Assembly: GCF_026262505.1 (NCBI RefSeq) | Contig: NC_067205.1 | Coordinates: forward strand, 2,914,001-2,978,000 | Origin: Trichomonas vaginalis G3 | Lineage: Eukaryota > Parabasalia > Trichomonadida > Trichomonadidae | Reading direction: 5' to 3' | Length of the DNA: 64,000 bases | Shown: piece by piece, positions 50,988 to 61,724 of the stretch | Position numbering within the stretch: position 1 is the first letter of the stretch | How the letters are laid out: each line of letters starts with the position of its first letter | Translations under genes and position numbers: made by a program | Notes under the pieces: model-generated | Told to the model about the DNA's origin: nothing | What the model saw: only the letters and a program-made list of their open reading frames with translations | Databases searched by the model: none

Positions 50988-51304
50988 AATTTTTAAAGTT
51001 TATTTTTTTATTTTTTTTATTTCATTATGGTAGTGAATCTTTTATTCATGAAAATAATTATTTCTAATTTCTTTTACTCGTTTATGAGGTCTTTGATTAT
51101 GACTCCATTGATTCCATTCAGGATTTAAACAATGTTTAATTAATCGCGGAATATCTGACATCATCTATATATAGCTTCTTTTATAAAAGATAAAAAATAA
51201 ATTATTTTAAAATTAATGTGTTAAAAAAATGATACAAAATCGCTCGATATTGTATGAATTCTTACGTTTACAAAAAAGTCACACAACCCTCCTATCCTAC
51301 TACT
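50988..51304 (-). repeat. Right terminal inverted repeat of the outer Polinton
   Basis: Reverse complement of 8469-8786 with almost no differences, ending ...CCTATCCTACTACT followed by the target duplication TGTGTA (51305-51310). Confidence 0.93.
51042..51164 (-). CDS. Possible 40-residue gene inside the terminal repeat
   Basis: An ATG-ATG frame reading MMSDIPRLIKHCLNPEWNQ and ending NNYFHE is contained fully in the terminal repeat. It is basic, with unusually high W, H and N. An AT-rich leader with TATATATAG precedes it. It could be a real small peptide or a chance frame; the composition is more protein-like than that of the surrounding repeat. Confidence 0.3.
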   Translation of the reverse strand: MMSDIPRLIKHCLNPEWNQWSHNQRPHKRVKEIRNNYFHE

Positions 51305-51310
51305 TGTGTA

Positions 51311-52111
51311 TTAAAATTCTGTTCTCCTATTTTTATGGAGAAATAGTTGCAATGATCATTTCTACCATTTTCGCAAACTCGAGTTTTGTATTTAATGACT
51401 TGATTCGATTTTAAGTAATTTTTTTGTTAGTAACTGACAAACATGCGTAGAATAGTGTGATCGTCGGAACTTTGTCAGTACCTACTCTGACTATGACTGT
51501 GCTCATAGCACTTATGATTGTCCAAAAATATTGCCGCAATATGGAGAAAAAGTAATTTTATAAAAAATTTACAACTATTCAAACCTACCACCTTAAATCT
51601 TGTTCAAAATTACATTGTTATGATTTCTAGAGTGTTATTTACTATAGTGTTTGACCTCCTGACACAAAAGCACTCTCAAATGAAAACTTTAAAATTTTCA
51701 CTTAATTTTATGTTTAATTTAATTATTATATTGTTTATAGTATTAATGTTTATCATCGAAATTCTCCTTTCAATTTTTTGAGAGGACGAATTGATAAAGA
51801 GCTTGTATATTGTTGAATTCTACTTTATTAAGCAGAATCCTTTTGTTTTTTCTCCTAAAAATTGTAAGGGGTTGTTCTCTTTTTTTTATTTTTCTGAGGT
51901 TCACCGAAACTTTTTTATTTTGAGTTTAGGCAATTTTGAGCTCCCAAGGAACAAAGAATTTAGATTGGCAAACTACTGTAGTACCTTTTGTTCAGCAAAT
52001 TCATCCAAGCAATAGTATGTCCACGCAGCTCATTAATAAAATAAATATATAAAGTCATGATAGGAAATTTGAGAGCTTCCATCGTTAAAATAATTATCAT
52101 CATAAAAATAT
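51311..52111. other. Intergenic DNA between the Polinton and the transporter gene
   Basis: No gene is recognised. T-rich runs near 51870-51900 and an AT-rich leader with ATCATCATAAAAATAT directly precede the transporter ATG; TCATC is an initiator-like match (TCA-Y-W). Confidence 0.5.
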
Positions 52112-53395
52112 ATGGTGGAAGTTGATTTGGCTGATACGGAGACTCTATATACCAGCACATCCCCTTCCGATATAAATATAAAAATAAACTATGTTGGCTT
52201 AATGCCTATGGTAATGAATATTCTAAATTGTGTTTTAGGGGCAGGAATTTTTAGCATTGCAAACTCATTAACTTTTTGTGGTGTAATTCCATCAATATTA
52301 ATGATAACATTTTCTGCGATTTTCACATATATATCTACTATTTTAGTTATCAAGATGGCAGCAATATCAAACTCAGAATCAATCGGATATTTAGCACAGA
52401 TTACAGTCGGAAAAGTGGGCTCAGACCTACTCTCGGTTTCACTTCTTTGTTTCTGCTACGCCTGTATGACTGCATATCTAATAATGAGCGCCGAAATTAT
52501 ACAAGGCTGGCTCAATTTAATGGGAGTAAAGACAGATACTTTTGGCAAAAGATCACTTGTGGTAGTTGCATACGCGTTTGTACTTCCGATTGCATTAACT
52601 ATTCCTAAAGAGATAAAATTCCTCAACATGACGTCGACGTTTTGCTTTGCAGCTTTAGTTACCTATGTGATTGGTATTTTTTACAAATTCTTTACTATCG
52701 TTCCTTCTAATGGAATTAACCCAAGCGTTGAAACTTCGGTATTTGGAATTAAGCTATTCAACGCCCTTGGTATTTACTCTCTTGCATTTGCTCTCGCAGG
52801 TGTAATCATCCCGATAATTAGAAATATGGAACCAACACTGCATAAGAGATATCAAGCGGTTGGGATTGCATTTTTCTTATCATTTATTATTACTTTAATA
52901 CCCGGACTTCTGGGTTATCTCATCTTTGGCAGCGGTTCTAAGCCGTTTATTTTATCTAACTTCCCAGATACAGATATTCTCTTTATAATTGTTAGGGTAG
53001 CTTGCCTAATTGTGCTTACAGCTTCCTATCCGGCTCTAGGAGTAACAATTCTTGCAGTATTTAGTAGATGGCTCTACAAAACGGAAAATCATGCCGCCCT
53101 TCTGTGGAAACACCGAGCAATAGTACTCGTTTGCCAGAATATATTACCCCTTGCAGTTGCAATTTTCTTGCCGAACGTCAGGCCTGCAATGGGAATTGGT
53201 GGAGCGTTTGGAGCGGGTGTATCTAACCTAGTGCTGCCACCACTGATGTATGTTTTCATTTCGAAGAGAAGATGGTATCATTGGAAGAATGTTTTATGTT
53301 TACTAATGTTCATTGTTGGAACTGCGGCGGCGGCAATTGCCACTTATGAAGCTGTCTTAGATTGTATTCATGCTTTTGCATCTCATGTTAAATGA
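52112..53395 (+). CDS. AAAP-family amino acid/auxin permease-like transporter
   Basis: A 427-residue protein with about 11 hydrophobic segments. The first includes MVMNILNCVLGAGIFSIANS, the N-NxxxGAGI-type helix typical of amino acid/auxin permeases (SLC32/36/38 relatives). Later features that fit are the loop after LIGLPIALTIPKEIKFL-like residues, GLLGYLIFGSGSKPFILSNF (the conserved GYLxFG) and TASYPALGVTILAVF. It would move amino acids across the plasma or vacuolar membrane by proton coupling. The hydrophilic N-terminus is about 30 residues. The family is expanded in trichomonads. Start at the first ATG, close to an initiator-like TCATC. It is a single intronless gene. Confidence 0.88.
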   Translation: MVEVDLADTETLYTSTSPSDINIKINYVGLMPMVMNILNCVLGAGIFSIANSLTFCGVIPSILMITFSAIFTYISTILVIKMAAISNSESIGYLAQITVGKVGSDLLSVSLLCFCYACMTAYLIMSAEIIQGWLNLMGVKTDTFGKRSLVVVAYAFVLPIALTIPKEIKFLNMTSTFCFAALVTYVIGIFYKFFTIVPSNGINPSVETSVFGIKLFNALGIYSLAFALAGVIIPIIRNMEPTLHKRYQAVGIAFFLSFIITLIPGLLGYLIFGSGSKPFILSNFPDTDILFIIVRVACLIVLTASYPALGVTILAVFSRWLYKTENHAALLWKHRAIVLVCQNILPLAVAIFLPNVRPAMGIGGAFGAGVSNLVLPPLMYVFISKRRWYHWKNVLCLLMFIVGTAAAAIATYEAVLDCIHAFASHVK

Positions 53396-54909
53396 ATATC
53401 TTTCCTTTCTTGCAAATGTTACTTAAAATGGGCGATTTCAAAAGAATAAATTCAAAATGGATGGATTGAAAATGGGGCTTGAATATTCCTCCTCATATCC
53501 TTTTTAAATTCTGGAAGCGTGGAAAAGTAGCCAATGATACATATAAAAAAAATTGTAAAAAAGTTGTAAACTGCTTGCCCTAAGGTGAATAATAGTCAAA
53601 TTTTTTTTTAATCCATTTTTAGTGAGTACAAACGAAGACTCCACACGCTTGCAATCACAAGATATGTGGCTTAAATGATTGGGTATGCAACATAACTACA
53701 TATCTTGACGCTTAAACCGAATCTATTTTAAATCATCAGAAATTATTCCAACCGTTATGCATTACAACTCAAAATCTCTAATGCAACCATAACATACTCA
53801 CACTAGGAACTACGAACTCTTCAACTATTTTCTCTAAAAGCATTTAAACGTTCGTCCAAATCACGCACTATTTCTCCTCACACATAAATTGCAGAAACTT
53901 ACGAATAAGCACTTGTTTACCATATCAAGTGATGCTCCTTTTCAGCTACTTATTTCTATCATATTTGTTCTATTTAGTAAATCATAACTTTAACTTTTGG
54001 AGTTTTCTCCAAAAATAGATACTGCTCATATGTCCGAGCTACCTGAATACTAGTTTCTCTATATCTCGGAAAATGTTATCTCATAATTTTCATTTAATGA
54101 GTTATATCAAAATTCCACTCCATCATTTCGATTTTTTAGGTCTTTCCGGACCTTGCTGCATTATTTATTTTTATCTATTTTGTTTTGTTGTATCGAAATA
54201 AATGTGATTATTTAATCAAAAATTGCTTTATTAGTAATTAACAATATGTTTTAATAAGGAATCAAGGAAATTCAAAATATAGCCGTTTTATATTTTTATT
54301 GCCGTTTAAAATTATTCATTTTTCATCTGTGTCGAGGCCTGCGGTTGAGCACCACAAGTACCATTATCACTGACTCTCAATTACTTCGTTAGCAATGACG
54401 GTTCAGCTAAAGCGAAGATTGTCACTCCTGTTCCATCCAGTTTTCCATTCCTAATGCATATGCATCCAAGGTTTGTGAATGAGCCAGAGATGTAAACTTA
54501 TGCATCTCTGGTAATTCATACAAATGCTAATTTTTCCTTGGTGAATAACTGCAAGAAGTACTTGAATTAGGTATCAAAGTATATTTAGCGAATAATTACA
54601 AAAAGGAATATTAAATTATACCTTCATAAGCACAAAAATTAAAATTATTAAATTTTATTCCATCTTAAAATGGATTTGTAAATGAATAAAGATTGATTCT
54701 TAGTTAAATTAATGTGATAAACTAGTTTTATTAGTGTTTAAATTTTTTTTTTGCAAATTTTGAAATGATATTGAACATTTTTTGCTAAATCATGAATTTG
54801 GCATCTATTATGTTGTTTATAATCATTTGGCTTTAACAAATCCTCTGTCTACAACTTATTTCGGTGTCTACAACTTATTCATATATCCATTTGAATTTTA
54901 AATGTAAAT
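53396..54909. other. Non-coding AT-rich DNA
   Basis: No gene or clear repeat. A slightly less AT-rich patch near 54330-54500 (TCGAGGCCTGCGGTTGAGCA) shows no frame or motif I can name. Confidence 0.5.
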
Positions 54910-54914
54910 ATATA

Positions 54915-56640
54915 TTAAGCTTGTCGGACCGGTGATTTTTCGCCAGAACCGGAGATTCTTTCAAAAAATTTCGGGCCTCGGGCGATAAATCGTCCTCGGC
55001 CAAAATGCACATCAATTTATAGTTAGAGGCAATCAATTCCAAAAGGGCCCCTTTTTCTTTCTTATTTTTTATTATTATTTTTTATTTCTTATTTTTTTGC
55101 GCATTTATCTGTTTACATCTTTAAAGCACTATCATTATATTTCATAGATTACAACTAGTGCGAATATATGAGTATATTTTAAAAATTTGTTATTATATTG
55201 ATGTGAAATGCATAGTATCTACCAAATATATAGTTTTTGTACATTATGAAACAAAAGAATTATCATCATTTCTTTATTTCTGCAATAAATAACATGCAAA
55301 TTTACTAAAATAATAATACCTAATATTATACATGACATAATTAACACATTTACAAGCAATGGTGAATAATACTATTGTTTATATTGCTATATAAATAGGC
55401 AAAATTAATTCGATAAAAAATTTTCATTTCCCCGAGCTGCCATGGGGAACAGGACAAATTTGCCACACGGCACTTTTTTTAAAAAAAATTAATGGAGCGG
55501 AGCGATACTCTGCTGCAGGAGCCCCAAGGCTCCCAATCATTACGAAAGGGAGCCTCAGGGCTCCTGAGAATCCATTAGCAGAGGCCTTTTCATTTGGCCT
55601 CTGCTGATCAAAGATTCGGCGAAGCCATTCTTCGTCTCAGGAGCCCCAAGGCTCCCAATCATTACGAAAGGGAGCCTCAGGGCTCCTGAGAAACCTCTTT
55701 GAGAAGGTTTTCTTTAAGAAAACCTTCTCAAAGATGATTGTCAGCATTCACTCAAAATCTACCAAGAGTTTCAAAGTTTCAAATCTATCTGAAATGAAGC
55801 TTTGAATCTCTTGTATATCTAATTGTAGAGATACCTTTTCAAAATGTCTTCTATTGATTAAATTTAATCAGTAAAAGTCATTTTGAAAAGGTACATCTCT
55901 ATAATTGCTATTGAGCATTCACTCTTGGAACCTTGGAGCTCTTGAGTAGTGCATGAAAACTCCAAGATTCTAGCATAAAACATATATCATAGACATAATT
56001 TCTTCAAATCTAATTTAAGGTTATTTTTAAAAAATTAGGAAAGTGTGATTTAAGGTTATTGAAAAGTGACACTTGGCAAATTTGTCCCGCACTCGCTGCC
56101 ATGTAATAAAAGATATATTTTAATACATAAATATTTCATTTATCATACTTAGAGGAGATCGGAAAAAGTTATGAAAAAAAATCTCCGGTGATTTATTTTT
56201 GCCTCTAATTATAATTAATACAATATACATACAATATGCTATATCTTTTATCATATAATATATATAGGGAAATGAGTCAATGTACTTGAATGATCTTCAA
56301 TTTGGAAATCGCAAAGAAATTCTTTCATATTCATGAATTAATTATATTTTATAATATTATGCATAGTGTAAGTCCTGTATTTACTATTAGATTTGTTCAA
56401 ATTTATATTCCCCATACATGCTACTAATATCAGATGATATTTTATAATGTATCCGTGTAAATATCACAAATATATACAAAATTAATGAGAAAACGGCAAT
56501 AATTTTTAATAATTAAAAAATACTTAGAAAGGGGTAAAAATCAAAAATCCAGCGGAGTTGATAAAAATTCCTAAAAATCGCCAAATTCGGAGATTCGTGG
56601 CGCTGATTCTTTTTATTTTGGAGATTCTGGACAAGCTTAT
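54915..56640. repeat. Possible element with AAGCTTGTC inverted ends
   Basis: ATATATTAAGCTTGTC near 54910 and GACAAGCTTATATATA near 56630 are inverted copies of about 15 bp. GGAGATT/AATCTCC words recur inside both ends, and the contents differ in base composition from the flanks. The ends match poorly beyond this and no target duplication is certain, so this is a weak call. A second, better-defined element (55445-56094) sits inside it. Confidence 0.3.
55445..56094. mobile_element. Hairpin-rich MULE-like non-autonomous element, 650 bp
   Basis: The ends share an inverted GGACAAATTTGCCA followed by CACTTTT, and the 9-bp word GCTGCCATG lies directly on both sides (55436-55444, 56095-56103). Nine-base duplications are typical of Mutator-like elements. 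Inside are at least five hairpins with 9-24-bp stems: 55516-55567, 55578-55604, 55637-55690, 55697-55733 and 55827-55901. The first and third are copies of each other (AGGAGCCCCAAGGCTCCC arm). There is no coding frame. Confidence 0.7.
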
Positions 56641-56728
56641 ATATATACATTCAAAATATGTGATTTTAATAAAGATCGAAAATCCCATAAAAGTGACATA
56701 TAACAGACAAGAACAGATTTAAAAGATT

Positions 56729-57190
56729 ATGGCACAATCTTGGGTGATGAACACTCAGGCACGTAGCATTGGTAGCGAAGCGATGGCTACAGCCGTTGAT
56801 AACAAAAGGAGGATCATGAGCTCATCTCTTTTTGGCGATGATGCACCAAGGTATCAACCAACGTCTTATGAAACAACGCAGCAACCTCGCACTATAAATA
56901 GACCCACTGCAGAAACATATGCAGAACAGCCTTCGAATCAAATAAATGTTACAATTCCAACATACTCTAATTCCTCCCAGCCAATGAATCAAATACCTGA
57001 TTTTGTTCCAATGGCATACACGCAACCACCAGAAATAATCACCAATTTCAGATCCAGGACTCAGCCAAGGAATTATTGTGGGCGCCGATTAGATGTTTTG
57101 CCTAATGATGAGATGCAAAAGATTCGAGACTCGTTGATTACGGACACCACAAATATTTCAAAACGGCTTCGCCAAATTGGTCAAAATTGA
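56729..57190 (+). CDS. Unknown 153-residue low-complexity protein
   Basis: The first 45 residues look helical (MAQSWVMNTQARSIGSEAMA). Residues 50-115 are Q/P/T/S/N-rich and probably disordered, and the last 30 are helical again (LPNDEMQKIRDSLITDTTNI). There are no membrane segments and no known domain. The base composition is higher in GC than its surroundings, supporting real coding. It converges with the next gene, with stops 33 bp apart. The start is the first ATG. The function is not predictable; the layout resembles small adaptor or coat-binding proteins, but that is speculation. Confidence 0.6.
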   Translation: MAQSWVMNTQARSIGSEAMATAVDNKRRIMSSSLFGDDAPRYQPTSYETTQQPRTINRPTAETYAEQPSNQINVTIPTYSNSSQPMNQIPDFVPMAYTQPPEIITNFRSRTQPRNYCGRRLDVLPNDEMQKIRDSLITDTTNISKRLRQIGQN

Positions 57191-57223
57191 ATTTTAATTT
57201 TTTGTTTGTTATTTAAAACAAAG

Positions 57224-58564
57224 CTATTTTGTTTTGTCAAACTCCTTAATGTAGTGTATTGTTGAGCCAATTAATGTCATTGGAAAGGAAAAGTTAATTA
57301 AGTCAATTCCAGTTATTTTTTCCATTATTTCTGAGAAAATATAAAGTGTTGGGTTTGGAGAAGCAGCAATTGTTGGCCAAAATATGGAGAAAAAGTCATC
57401 GAATGCCAGAGTAGATTCTGAATTTTCTGGCTTATTTGTGTTTTCTTTGTATGACTTTTCCCCAATAGCTTCCAAAATCTTGAAACTGGAATTAAGAGTC
57501 CATAAGATATCAAAAGGGTTTGTAAGAAATTGAGTGGATTCAATTAATTGTAAAATATCTTTGTACTCTTGAAATGATTGGACAAGCTGCTCTATTGGAG
57601 TATCTAGATATCCTTTTGGAATATGATTCTCACTACATCTTAAATCGCGAGCAGTAAATTTCTTTATTTTTGAACATTTATCAGAAAAAAGTTCAAAATC
57701 TTCTAAACTTACATTGAAAATATCTAAATCAGAGGCAATTAGGTTGAAAAAAAATCTATACATTGAAGATTGAAGTAAAATACTTGACAGAGAGTTTCCA
57801 GATATACCTACATCATCTAGTATTTCTTTGGAAAGCTTATAAATATCATTTGTGCTGACTTTTACAAGTTTAATTTCTGGGTTTTTGAAATCTTGAACAA
57901 ACTGTTTGGCAAGAGTTGAGATTGCTGGATAATAGTTCGCGCTGATAAGAAATTGCTCTAAGTAAATATCGAAATCAGTAGGTGGACAATACTCAATTTG
58001 TTCTTTTGAAAATTTTGAGAAATCCTCAATATAGTGAACCATAGTTGAAATATCAGGAGCTTCATCGTATAGATTAAAATTACCAAAAATATCAAGCTTG
58101 CATATTTGATTAAATAATTGAAGCACATTTGGATCTTGGCTACTCTCATGTTCAACATTGCGCTTAAATTCCACAGTATTAAACTTGAGAGCAGCTTCAT
58201 TATCGTTATTTAATTTAATATAATATAGTAATTCGTTGATTTTTCTTGCCGCATTCGAATAATATTCGGCTTTTTTTAATGACATTTGGCATTGCATACT
58301 TTTTAGCTCTTTATAAATAAATTTTCCAATTGCATTGACAAAAGCGCTCAATTGGTAATCTTTGTAAACGAAACTGAAGAATTGTTGATTCCTTTCCGAT
58401 TCTTCAATCAGTGAATAAAACAGTCCTTCAAGATCTTTACGTGTTTTGTTTTGTGTTTGAAGAATGTCTTGACTTGAATAGACTTTGTTCTTGAGGATAA
58501 TCTGGATATATGCCATTAAACTTGGATCTATTGGGGTTTCGGTGAAACTTAGTGGTTGTTGCAT
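57224..58564 (-). CDS. Unknown 446-residue helical protein, possibly VPS9-like
   Basis: All-helical in appearance, with no membrane segments. Near the C-terminus, TNPFDILWTLNSSFKILEAIG is followed by LAFDDFFSIFWPTIAASPNPTLYIFSEIMEKI. This recalls the VPS9 core, in which a (A)DDxxPxxxxxxxxS-P-L pattern carries the catalytic Asp for Rab5-type GTPase exchange and is preceded by a tP-x-dKL helix. The match is partial, so it is a hypothesis. VPS9 proteins are numerous in trichomonads. The ATG at 58564 is only 11 bp from the end of a TIR element (58575-59848), which has replaced the normal upstream region. Confidence 0.5.
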   Translation of the reverse strand: MQQPLSFTETPIDPSLMAYIQIILKNKVYSSQDILQTQNKTRKDLEGLFYSLIEESERNQQFFSFVYKDYQLSAFVNAIGKFIYKELKSMQCQMSLKKAEYYSNAARKINELLYYIKLNNDNEAALKFNTVEFKRNVEHESSQDPNVLQLFNQICKLDIFGNFNLYDEAPDISTMVHYIEDFSKFSKEQIEYCPPTDFDIYLEQFLISANYYPAISTLAKQFVQDFKNPEIKLVKVSTNDIYKLSKEILDDVGISGNSLSSILLQSSMYRFFFNLIASDLDIFNVSLEDFELFSDKCSKIKKFTARDLRCSENHIPKGYLDTPIEQLVQSFQEYKDILQLIESTQFLTNPFDILWTLNSSFKILEAIGEKSYKENTNKPENSESTLAFDDFFSIFWPTIAASPNPTLYIFSEIMEKITGIDLINFSFPMTLIGSTIHYIKEFDKTK

Positions 58565-58574
58565 TAATTTGAAT

Positions 58575-59848
58575 TACCCAGATTTTCCTTACTTTTACCA
58601 CCCCTCTAAAGCTGGGGACACCGCCTATCGTTGGGAGTAACTATTAAATAGAACCACCAAGGGTATTTTCCGAACTGCCGGTGTAGTGTAGTGGAAACAT
58701 CCGACATAATAATTCATTATGCTAAGGTTTGATTCTCATTTAGCTAATTTTTTTCTTTTTTGGATCATGAATTTTTTTTGGGTCACTATAAGATTTGTTT
58801 CATGTTCTAAATCTGCTGCATATGTAATCTATTTTTATTTACCTATTTTTTAAAAATCTATTGGATTGCCAAATTTGAATATATTTAAAATCATAAAAAT
58901 CCAAAAAAACTATAAATATATGTTTTATGCATAGTGCCGATACTCAAATATCAGATTACTTAGATCCATGAATAATATCCGAATTTTTTTTCTTAAAATT
59001 AAACTTCAAAACTTCTTGCAATCTTATTCTTAATCAATTGTAAATTTTTAAAACCATTTTTTAAAATAATTTTGCGTAAATTTTATTCTCATGTTGTTTT
59101 AATCGAAAATTGATACATTTTCAAAAAAATAATATTGACTTATGAAATTCATTTTTAAGGTGAAATAGTATTGTTTTTATTAAAGTATATGAATAATATA
59201 TAAAAAATTAATGAATAATATAAGCAGATTTTTAGTTTACAAAACAAATATGAGCAATGCAATTTCAAACTTTTGCTGGCAATTTCGATATTGCTCAAGT
59301 TTGTAGTATTTGTGATACCTATAACATCGGCTTAATCAAAATTCGATTTTTCTTATGAGTTATTGAGAAAATTTGATTGCAATGAGAAGGATTTCGACGT
59401 TTTTGATAAACTAAGAGCTGAGCTTTAGGGGTTCAGTTCATTTATGGCTGTAGTTTGATGCGTAGATCTCTTTTTTATTGTAAATTCTTTCAGCATGGAG
59501 ATCGAGAATGAATCTTTTGAGAACTTTATGAGTTTTTACACCCGTAAAGAGGTCCTTCGAGGAAAGATAGTCCAGACTACATGAAGATGTTGGTTAACCA
59601 AAAAAATCCGATGGTTTCCCCATATTCATGTAGATCTTCGAAAAAATGAGCACCAAAAAAGCCAAAAAAATAGGCTTTTTATTGGATTTGTACACTAGAT
59701 CAATAATCTATTTAGGATCTGACACTCTTTTTAGCCAGAGATATGAGGTCCTTTCTAGGAAAACGATCTATTCATCCATAAAAAAAATGAATTATCGTTT
59801 TCCCCAGAAATTACATGGGGAGTGGTAAAAGTAAGGAAAATCTGGGTA
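58575..59848. mobile_element. 1.27-kb TIR element next to the 446-residue gene
   Basis: TACCCAGATTTTCCTTACTT begins both ends in inverted orientation, and the match extends to about 31 bp (through TTTACCAC-CC). A target duplication is not clear: AATTTGAAT and ATTATGAAA are only similar. No transposase frame is present. A tRNA-like promoter lies inside (58683-58739). Its left end lies directly before the ATG of the gene at 57224-58564, so it may supply promoter sequence to that gene. Confidence 0.55.
58683..58739 (+). tRNA. tRNA-like sequence with A and B boxes (probably a pseudo-tRNA)
   Basis: TAGTGTAGTGG fits the tRNA A box and forms the D arm (GTGT/ACAT stem). GGTTTGATTC about 35 bp later fits the B box/T loop. 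Between them CATAA...TTATG can form an anticodon-like stem. The acceptor arms do not pair and the loop is not canonical, so this is more likely a decayed tRNA or an internal Pol III promoter of a SINE-like sequence than a working tRNA gene. Confidence 0.35.
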
Positions 59849-61646
59849 GATTATGAAATAATAATAAATAAAAAAAAAGAAACTAGTTATGGGTATAACA
59901 TCCGATTATCTCAACTTCAAAAATTGAATGAGAAATGACAAATAAAGTTTAGCAAAATCCTTATTCAATCTATGTTTGTTGTTTAAAAGGGGGGAACTTC
60001 GTCGGCTACAAAGGTATCGACCAAAATTGTTCCCATTATGCTTGACATATGAAGTATAGTAATAGTGTGTATGGACTCATAGAATGGCTTCCGTTTGATT
60101 TCGAGATATATTATATGATCTTTTAAAATACCCATATTTTACTTAATAACGCATATATTTTATCGTATTATGAAAATCAAATGAAAAACATTGCTCAAGA
60201 CGAGCAAAATTCGATGCTAAAAAAGTAAATTGTTTATTGATTAGGGTGCTTTCAGGTATTTTTTTTGAAGTAACACTTTACTCGTTTTTCTTTCTACATA
60301 TGTATATAAAACATGAACAAATAATGATTTATAATTAAGAATATTTTTCGAATTGGGTAAATAAATCGTTAGATCTTAGATTTTATTAATCATTTCTAAT
60401 TAAAATGAGACTGTGGTAATGGGAACTGTGTATGAGAGTTGGAGTATTGTTAAATTGAGCGAAATGTTGATAAGTTTCAAAAACGATTTGTAGTATGTTC
60501 AAGTATATTAGAATTTAATAATATGTGATAACATCGACTGCAAACAATCGATTTTAAGTGATTGATGAAAATCGATATCAATCTTTAAAAATTTCGAGAC
60601 TTTTTTGACTGACAGCTATTGCTTTGGACACCTAGAATGAAGTTCTCCTTGGTGGATTTCTCCAAATTTTTTCCATTTTAGAAAAAGCCTAAGCAATTTT
60701 TTAGAAAATGATAACTTTTTTTTTCAATTCTCGATTTTTTTTTGGAAAAATGAGGTTAATTTTTTGAAAATTTATAATTTAGAGAGAAATAAACCATTTT
60801 CATTGTGTTTTAAATCGATAAAACCTTCTTATTTTTGTTATTCTAAAATTTTTCTACTAAAATATATAAATTATACAGCAAAATCATATAACTATTTTTC
60901 AAAGATATAGAAAAGAAGTATACATTCCAAAATTATAAATCAATTATAGTTTACTATCAAAAATGATATATTGTTCTATATAGATAACCATCCATTGTTA
61001 GTAATTTAAAATTATTTCTGGTTCAAATTAAGGATTATCTTCACATGTTTAGAATATTTTGTAAACATCTAGTAAACAATCAATAATATCATGATTTTAT
61101 TCACAGATGAGTTCAAGATATATATTGTGATTTGATTATCGATAATAAATCTGAATCAAATGTATATTAAACTCGCACACTTAGTCTTCTTATCATAATA
61201 ATGTTATCAGTTAGTGAATATGGCTACAAAACAAGCAACATTAGATCTGTATCTCATAATCAAACGGAATTTAAGCTAAGATATTTGAGATTTTATCACA
61301 TTATAGTATGCATGATACTATATCAGAATGACTAGTCAATCTGTTGTTTTAATATCGTTTTAAATTTTTTATGCCAAAATAGTACTTTGGCTATCATTGG
61401 TAATACACAAGGTTGCTACTGTTGTAATATTTCGAAAAAATGAAGGTATCAACTTTAATGCAAGATATTAGGAGTTGAACATCGAATAATTGGGTTTTTG
61501 TAATATTAATATTCTTTAGTCCCTAGTATATCATTGTTTCATACTAATAACGTGGATCAATTCCGTTTCAATGATCAGATAAAGCAGAAACAATATACTT
61601 AGGTGCCACTTTTTTGGTCCAAAAAATGAGTTCCCCCCTTTTTGTT
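59849..61646. other. Non-coding AT-rich DNA
   Basis: Long A/T runs and no gene, hairpin array or inverted ends that I can support. Confidence 0.5.
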
Positions 61647-61706
61647 GTTTTTGAATTATTTATTGCAACTATTTTTGTTTTTGAATTATTTATTGCAACT
61701 ATTGTT
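61647..61706 (+). repeat. Two tandem 30-bp copies just upstream of the kinase gene
   Basis: The unit GTTTTTGAATTATTTATTGC plus 10 bp is present twice in a row, ending 18 bp before the kinase ATG. TTTTTCATTAAATTTACAAA follows and contains TCATT, a match to the trichomonad initiator (TCA-Y-W) about 13 bases before the ATG. Confidence 0.7.
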
Positions 61707-61724
61707 TTTCATTAAATTTACAAA

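Larger units (their letters stand above)
8469..51304. mobile_element. Polinton/Maverick (outer element), fossil, 42.8 kb
   Basis: It is bounded by inverted repeats of about 317 bp starting AGTAGTAGGATAGG, and flanked by the 6-bp duplication TGTGTA (8463-8468, 51305-51310), the usual Polinton target-site length. Parts: small structural genes, probable capsid, packaging ATPase, structural cassette, fibre, KilA-N, primase/helicase, integrase, protein-primed PolB. About half its length is a second virus-like element nested at 21196-43282, plus a mariner at 44779-46077. Without them it would be about 19.4 kb, a normal Maverick size. The two terminal repeats are almost identical, which points to a recent insertion. 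The element is broken in about ten places, counting both insertions. Confidence 0.93.

Noticed and set aside
55578-55604. Rho-independent terminators among the hairpins
   Set aside because: The genome is eukaryotic, stems are not followed by consistent T runs, and they lie within a transposon with target duplications.
58683-58739. Functional tRNA gene
   Set aside because: Acceptor stem does not pair and the anticodon loop is not canonical; kept only as tRNA-like.
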